Shown here: one piece after another, positions 7,876 to 9,410 of the stretch
Position numbering within the stretch: the stretch's first letter is position 1
Layout: each line of letters starts with the position of its first letter
Assembly (NCBI GenBank): GCA_905211675.1
Contig: CAJMBP010000056.1
Location: 1-9,410, forward strand
DNA from: an uncultured Oscillospiraceae bacterium
GTDB lineage: Bacteria > Bacillota > Clostridia > Oscillospirales > Acutalibacteraceae
Reading direction: 5' to 3'
DNA length: 9,410 bases
The notes under the pieces: generated by a model
Told to the model about the DNA's origin: nothing
Databases searched by the model: none
The model's input: the letters and a program-made list of their open reading frames with translations, nothing else
Translations under genes and position numbers: made by a program

Positions 7876-7907
7876 AAAAACCGCTTAATTAAGCGGTTTT
7901 TCTTTTT
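7876..7907 (+). terminator. Intrinsic terminator after tRNA-fMet
   Basis: A perfect palindrome: AAAAACCGCTTAA (7876-7888) pairs with TTAAGCGGTTTTT (7889-7901), followed by C and five T. In practice the central AATT forms the loop. It begins two bases after the CCA. It could terminate in either direction because the palindrome is flanked by A on the left and T on the right. Confidence 0.85.
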
Positions 7908-7920
7908 GCACAAATTAAAA

Positions 7921-8041
7921 TAGGGTTATGGGCCCGAGGGCGAATAACCCGGAGGGTGAGGCGGTAGTGAATGACAGTCCGGTGGACTGTCAGAGCCGCC
8001 GAACCGACCGCAGTATTTTCTCCGCAGAGAAAATACAAGAC
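7921..8041 (+). other. Palindrome-rich, tRNA-derived element of unknown type (three consecutive hairpins)
   Basis: This stretch codes for nothing convincing but is densely structured. Hairpin 1 (7923-7950): GGGTTAT pairs with ATAACCC, with an inner GCCC/GGGC. Hairpin 2 (7960-8000): outer GGCGG/CCGCC and an inner nine-base perfect stem TGACAGTCC/GGACTGTCA around GGT. Hairpin 3 (8001-8050): outer GAACCGAC with GTTGGTTC (one G-T wobble) and a ten-base perfect stem GTATTTTCTC/GAGAAAATAC, both separated by CGCA. Bases 7921-7937 match the reverse complement of the tRNA anticodon arm at 15 of 17 positions. Bases 7944-7955 match its forward 3' half (7832-7843) at 11 of 12. The right arm of hairpin 3 is the repeated tRNA T-stem. 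It could be a small mobile repeat targeting tRNA 3' ends or a structured RNA read from the tRNA promoter. Confidence 0.6.
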
Positions 8042-8070
8042 CGTTGGTTCAAGTCCTTCTCCCGCAACCA
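8042..8070 (+). repeat. 29-base direct repeat, copy 2 (detached tRNA-fMet 3' end)
   Basis: Identical to 7845-7873, including the encoded CCA. No matching 5' acceptor strand, D-arm or complete anticodon arm lies in the right place upstream, so it is not a functional tRNA. Its first eight useful bases (8043-8050) pair with GAACCGAC at 8001-8008 instead. An intrinsic terminator follows, as would be expected behind an original tRNA gene. Confidence 0.9.
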
Positions 8071-8076
8071 ACATTG

Positions 8077-8100
8077 CGAACCGAAAAAGATATCGGTTCG
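8077..8100 (+). other. Hairpin between the repeat and the terminator
   Basis: CGAACCGA (8077-8084) pairs perfectly with TCGGTTCG (8093-8100) around an eight-base A-rich loop. No T run follows, so on its own it is not a terminator; it stacks immediately upstream of the terminator at 8102. Confidence 0.6.
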
Positions 8101-8101
8101 G

Positions 8102-8137
8102 AAAACCCAGAAACCACAACGGTTACTGGGTTTTTTT
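8102..8137 (+). terminator. Intrinsic terminator downstream of the tRNA-like element
   Basis: AAAACCCAG (8102-8110) pairs with CTGGGTTTT (8126-8134), with an inner AACC/GGTT stem (8112-8115, 8121-8124) and a seven-T tract (8131-8137). A strong plus-strand terminator here implies transcription arrives from the tRNA or the element upstream, since no other plus-strand gene ends nearby. Confidence 0.85.
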
Positions 8138-8221
8138 ATCCCATTTTTTCAAGTGAAACTCAATAGATATCCTAAGCCAAAAACGGCTTTCTGGGAGGAC
8201 TTGAACTAAAAAGTTGTATCG

Positions 8222-8247
8222 CAAGTGCCGCTTGACAAAATCAAGTG
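8222..8247 (+). promoter_or_regulatory. Candidate operator upstream of the XRE-family gene
   Basis: Two direct copies of CAAGTG (8222-8227 and 8242-8247) lie 20 bases apart, about two helical turns. The inverted pair CTTGA (8231-8235) and TCAAG (8241-8245) lies between and across them. They sit just upstream of the -35 of the HTH gene, where an autoregulator could bind. This is inferred from position and symmetry only. Confidence 0.3.
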
Positions 8248-8255
8248 ATATGTTC

Positions 8256-8284
8256 TTTATTTTTGCAAGACTTTCTGTTATAAT
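8256..8284 (+). promoter_or_regulatory. Promoter of the XRE-family membrane protein gene
   Basis: A perfect TATAAT (8279-8284) with an extended TG at 8276-8277 one base before it. The -35 at 17-base spacing, TTTATT (8256-8261), is weak, as is common for extended -10 promoters. A start near 8291 leaves a leader of about 20 bases containing the ribosome-binding site. Confidence 0.7.
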
Positions 8285-8311
8285 CAAAGCAGACAAAAGG
8301 AGGCGACTTTT

Positions 8312-9313
8312 ATGACAGTTGGTGAAAAAATTCAGAAATATAGAAAAGACCTCGATTTATCACAAGAGGAACTTGGTCAAAAATTGCTTGTAAGCCGACA
8401 GACAATTAGTTTATGGGAAAAAGATCAAACCGTCCCTACGATTGACAACTTAATAAGATTAAGAGAAATATTCGGTGTTTCCGTTGACGAAATATTGGGA
8501 TTTGAGACTATAGAGCAAAATAATGAGATTTTACCCAACGAATTGTATCGGTTCACCTTTTCAAAGGAAGAATTAAGTGAAATATACCGCTTACAAAGAA
8601 AAAGTGTTTATAAAAGCCCTCTAATTTTCACCATACTTTGCATTTTGATGATTTTGTTTTTCATTGGATCATCTGCACCGGACGTTATGATTGGTTTTGC
8701 TTTCGGTATGTTTTTAATCGGTGCTGTTTCGCATATTAAAGGAATTCGAGCATATAGTAAAGCATGGAAAAACAGCACAGAACAAATTTGCAAATCAGTA
8801 TACGAATATAAAGTTTTTGAAAATTATATACGTGTTAATATCTATCGCGAAAACGAAAGAATTCGTGAATCAAAATGTTTCTTTACGGACATTGAGCAAA
8901 TTCAGCAGTTTGGCAAATGGCTTTTCTTACAATTCGGTGGGCAATCGTTTGTTATACGAAAAAGCGATTTGAAAGAAAACTCCGCATTTTATTCATATAT
9001 GTATAAAAACCCATCAAAAATAATTGAACCCCCAGTTTCGAATAAGTGGAGAACGATATCAATCACTTTATTCGTTGCTTCTCTTTTATCGATAATGGGT
9101 GCGTTGGCTTTGGTTGGGGCAGTATCAAATGCAAATGGGCTATTTGTTGAAAATATGTGGTTATTCTTCTTGTTAACGCCTATTCCAATCACATCAATTA
9201 TTTTTGGCTTTGTTTTAAAATCAAAGGGATACAAGTACAAGAAAAATATAATAGTCGGGTTTATAATGACATTTTTTCTTTGTATATATGGCTTGTTTAC
9301 CTTTATGTTTTAA
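8312..9313 (+). CDS. XRE-family helix-turn-helix domain fused to a multi-pass membrane protein
   Basis: A 333-residue protein. Residues 4-63 form an XRE/Cro-type DNA-binding domain, with the helix-turn-helix around SQEELGQKLLVSRQTISLWE (17-36). A linker leads to two membrane segments (about 103-119 and 122-142), a soluble stretch of about 95 residues (about 150-245) that resembles a YcxB-like domain, and three more membrane segments (about 249-271, 281-303 and 311-332). AAGGAGG eight bases upstream is a near-perfect ribosome-binding site and fixes the start. Codon use is much more AT-rich than in asnB or secA, which together with its place beside the tRNA element suggests acquisition. It would tether a DNA-binding domain to the membrane, plausibly as a sensor or regulator of its own or nearby genes. 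The YcxB-like call is tentative and the target unknown. Confidence 0.85.
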   Translation: MTVGEKIQKYRKDLDLSQEELGQKLLVSRQTISLWEKDQTVPTIDNLIRLREIFGVSVDEILGFETIEQNNEILPNELYRFTFSKEELSEIYRLQRKSVYKSPLIFTILCILMILFFIGSSAPDVMIGFAFGMFLIGAVSHIKGIRAYSKAWKNSTEQICKSVYEYKVFENYIRVNIYRENERIRESKCFFTDIEQIQQFGKWLFLQFGGQSFVIRKSDLKENSAFYSYMYKNPSKIIEPPVSNKWRTISITLFVASLLSIMGALALVGAVSNANGLFVENMWLFFLLTPIPITSIIFGFVLKSKGYKYKKNIIVGFIMTFFLCIYGLFTFMF

Positions 9314-9340
9314 TGATATCTTTTTCGGTGCGACGTGCCA

Positions 9341-9378
9341 AAAAACAAAGCACTTGTTTCGGCAAGTGCTTTGTTTTT
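9341..9378 (+). terminator. Intrinsic terminator after the XRE-family gene
   Basis: A 16-base perfect stem, AAAAACAAAGCACTTG (9341-9356) with CAAGTGCTTTGTTTTT (9363-9378), around loop TTTCGG. It lies 27 bases after the stop. With A and T at opposite ends it may work in both directions, serving any minus-strand gene to the right of the window as well. Confidence 0.88.
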
Positions 9379-9380
9379 AT

Positions 9381-9397
9381 CCAATCCGAAGGATTGG
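9381..9397. other. Small hairpin near the window edge
   Basis: CCAATCC (9381-9387) pairs perfectly with GGATTGG (9391-9397) around GAA, directly after the terminator. No T run follows. The remaining 13 bases to the edge show nothing recognisable. Confidence 0.5.
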
Positions 9398-9410
9398 TAT
9401 GTAATCGCCG

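Noticed and set aside
8042..8070. A second functional tRNA gene
   Set aside because: Only the 3' part is present; there is no 5' acceptor strand complementary to TCCCGCA, no D-arm and no intact anticodon stem at a suitable distance.
7928..8209. Open frames across the structured element (also 7971-8156 plus, 7889-8119 minus)
   Set aside because: They translate palindromes, the tRNA 3' tail and a terminator, have no ribosome-binding site and no recognisable protein character. They are by-products of the non-coding element, although such frames are often annotated as hypothetical proteins.

Overview
The window looks like the chromosome of a Clostridia-class member of the Bacillota, probably close to Oscillospiraceae/Ruminococcaceae. 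This rests on strong Shine-Dalgarno sequences, sigma-A type promoters, a SecA with the long insertion before its GTERHDSRR motif, and ordinary low-to-middling GC. The family placement is an inference. The genes left of the initiator tRNA read as core-type sequence with many G/C-ending codons. The single gene to its right is clearly more AT-rich and looks accessory.

Left, minus strand (1-4862): transcription runs leftwards from apbE (FAD:protein FMN transferase lipoprotein), through secA (preprotein translocase ATPase), into two short CHR-family chromate-transporter-type proteins. The second of these runs off the window edge. secA and the two CHR genes are packed without gaps (TAA|ATG, then an ATGA overlap) and look like one operon.

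Middle, plus strand (4883-7711): a small NusG-domain-II membrane-anchored protein and a Gx-transporter-family membrane protein overlap by 37 bases. They are divergent from apbE across two promoters that physically overlap. These three families occur together in flavin-dependent extracellular electron transfer loci (EetA, EetB and ApbE/FmnB types) and near Rnf-type genes, so they probably act together in a membrane redox or flavinylation pathway. No flavinylated substrate protein lies in the window. asnB (glutamine-hydrolysing asparagine synthetase) follows with its own promoter and an intrinsic terminator.

Right (7745-8137): an initiator tRNA-fMet gene with a near-consensus promoter and a perfect terminator. 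It is followed by about 160 bases of densely palindromic sequence ending in an exact 29-base second copy of the tRNA 3' end (T-arm to CCA), then another intrinsic terminator. The spacer also carries fragments resembling the anticodon arm in both orientations. This tRNA-derived structured element is the most unusual part of the window and could be a small tRNA-targeting element, an att-site scar, or a structured RNA.

Far right (8222-9410): an AT-rich gene encoding an XRE-type helix-turn-helix domain fused to a five-segment membrane protein with a possible YcxB-like middle domain. It has its own extended -10 promoter and a 16-bp-stem terminator.
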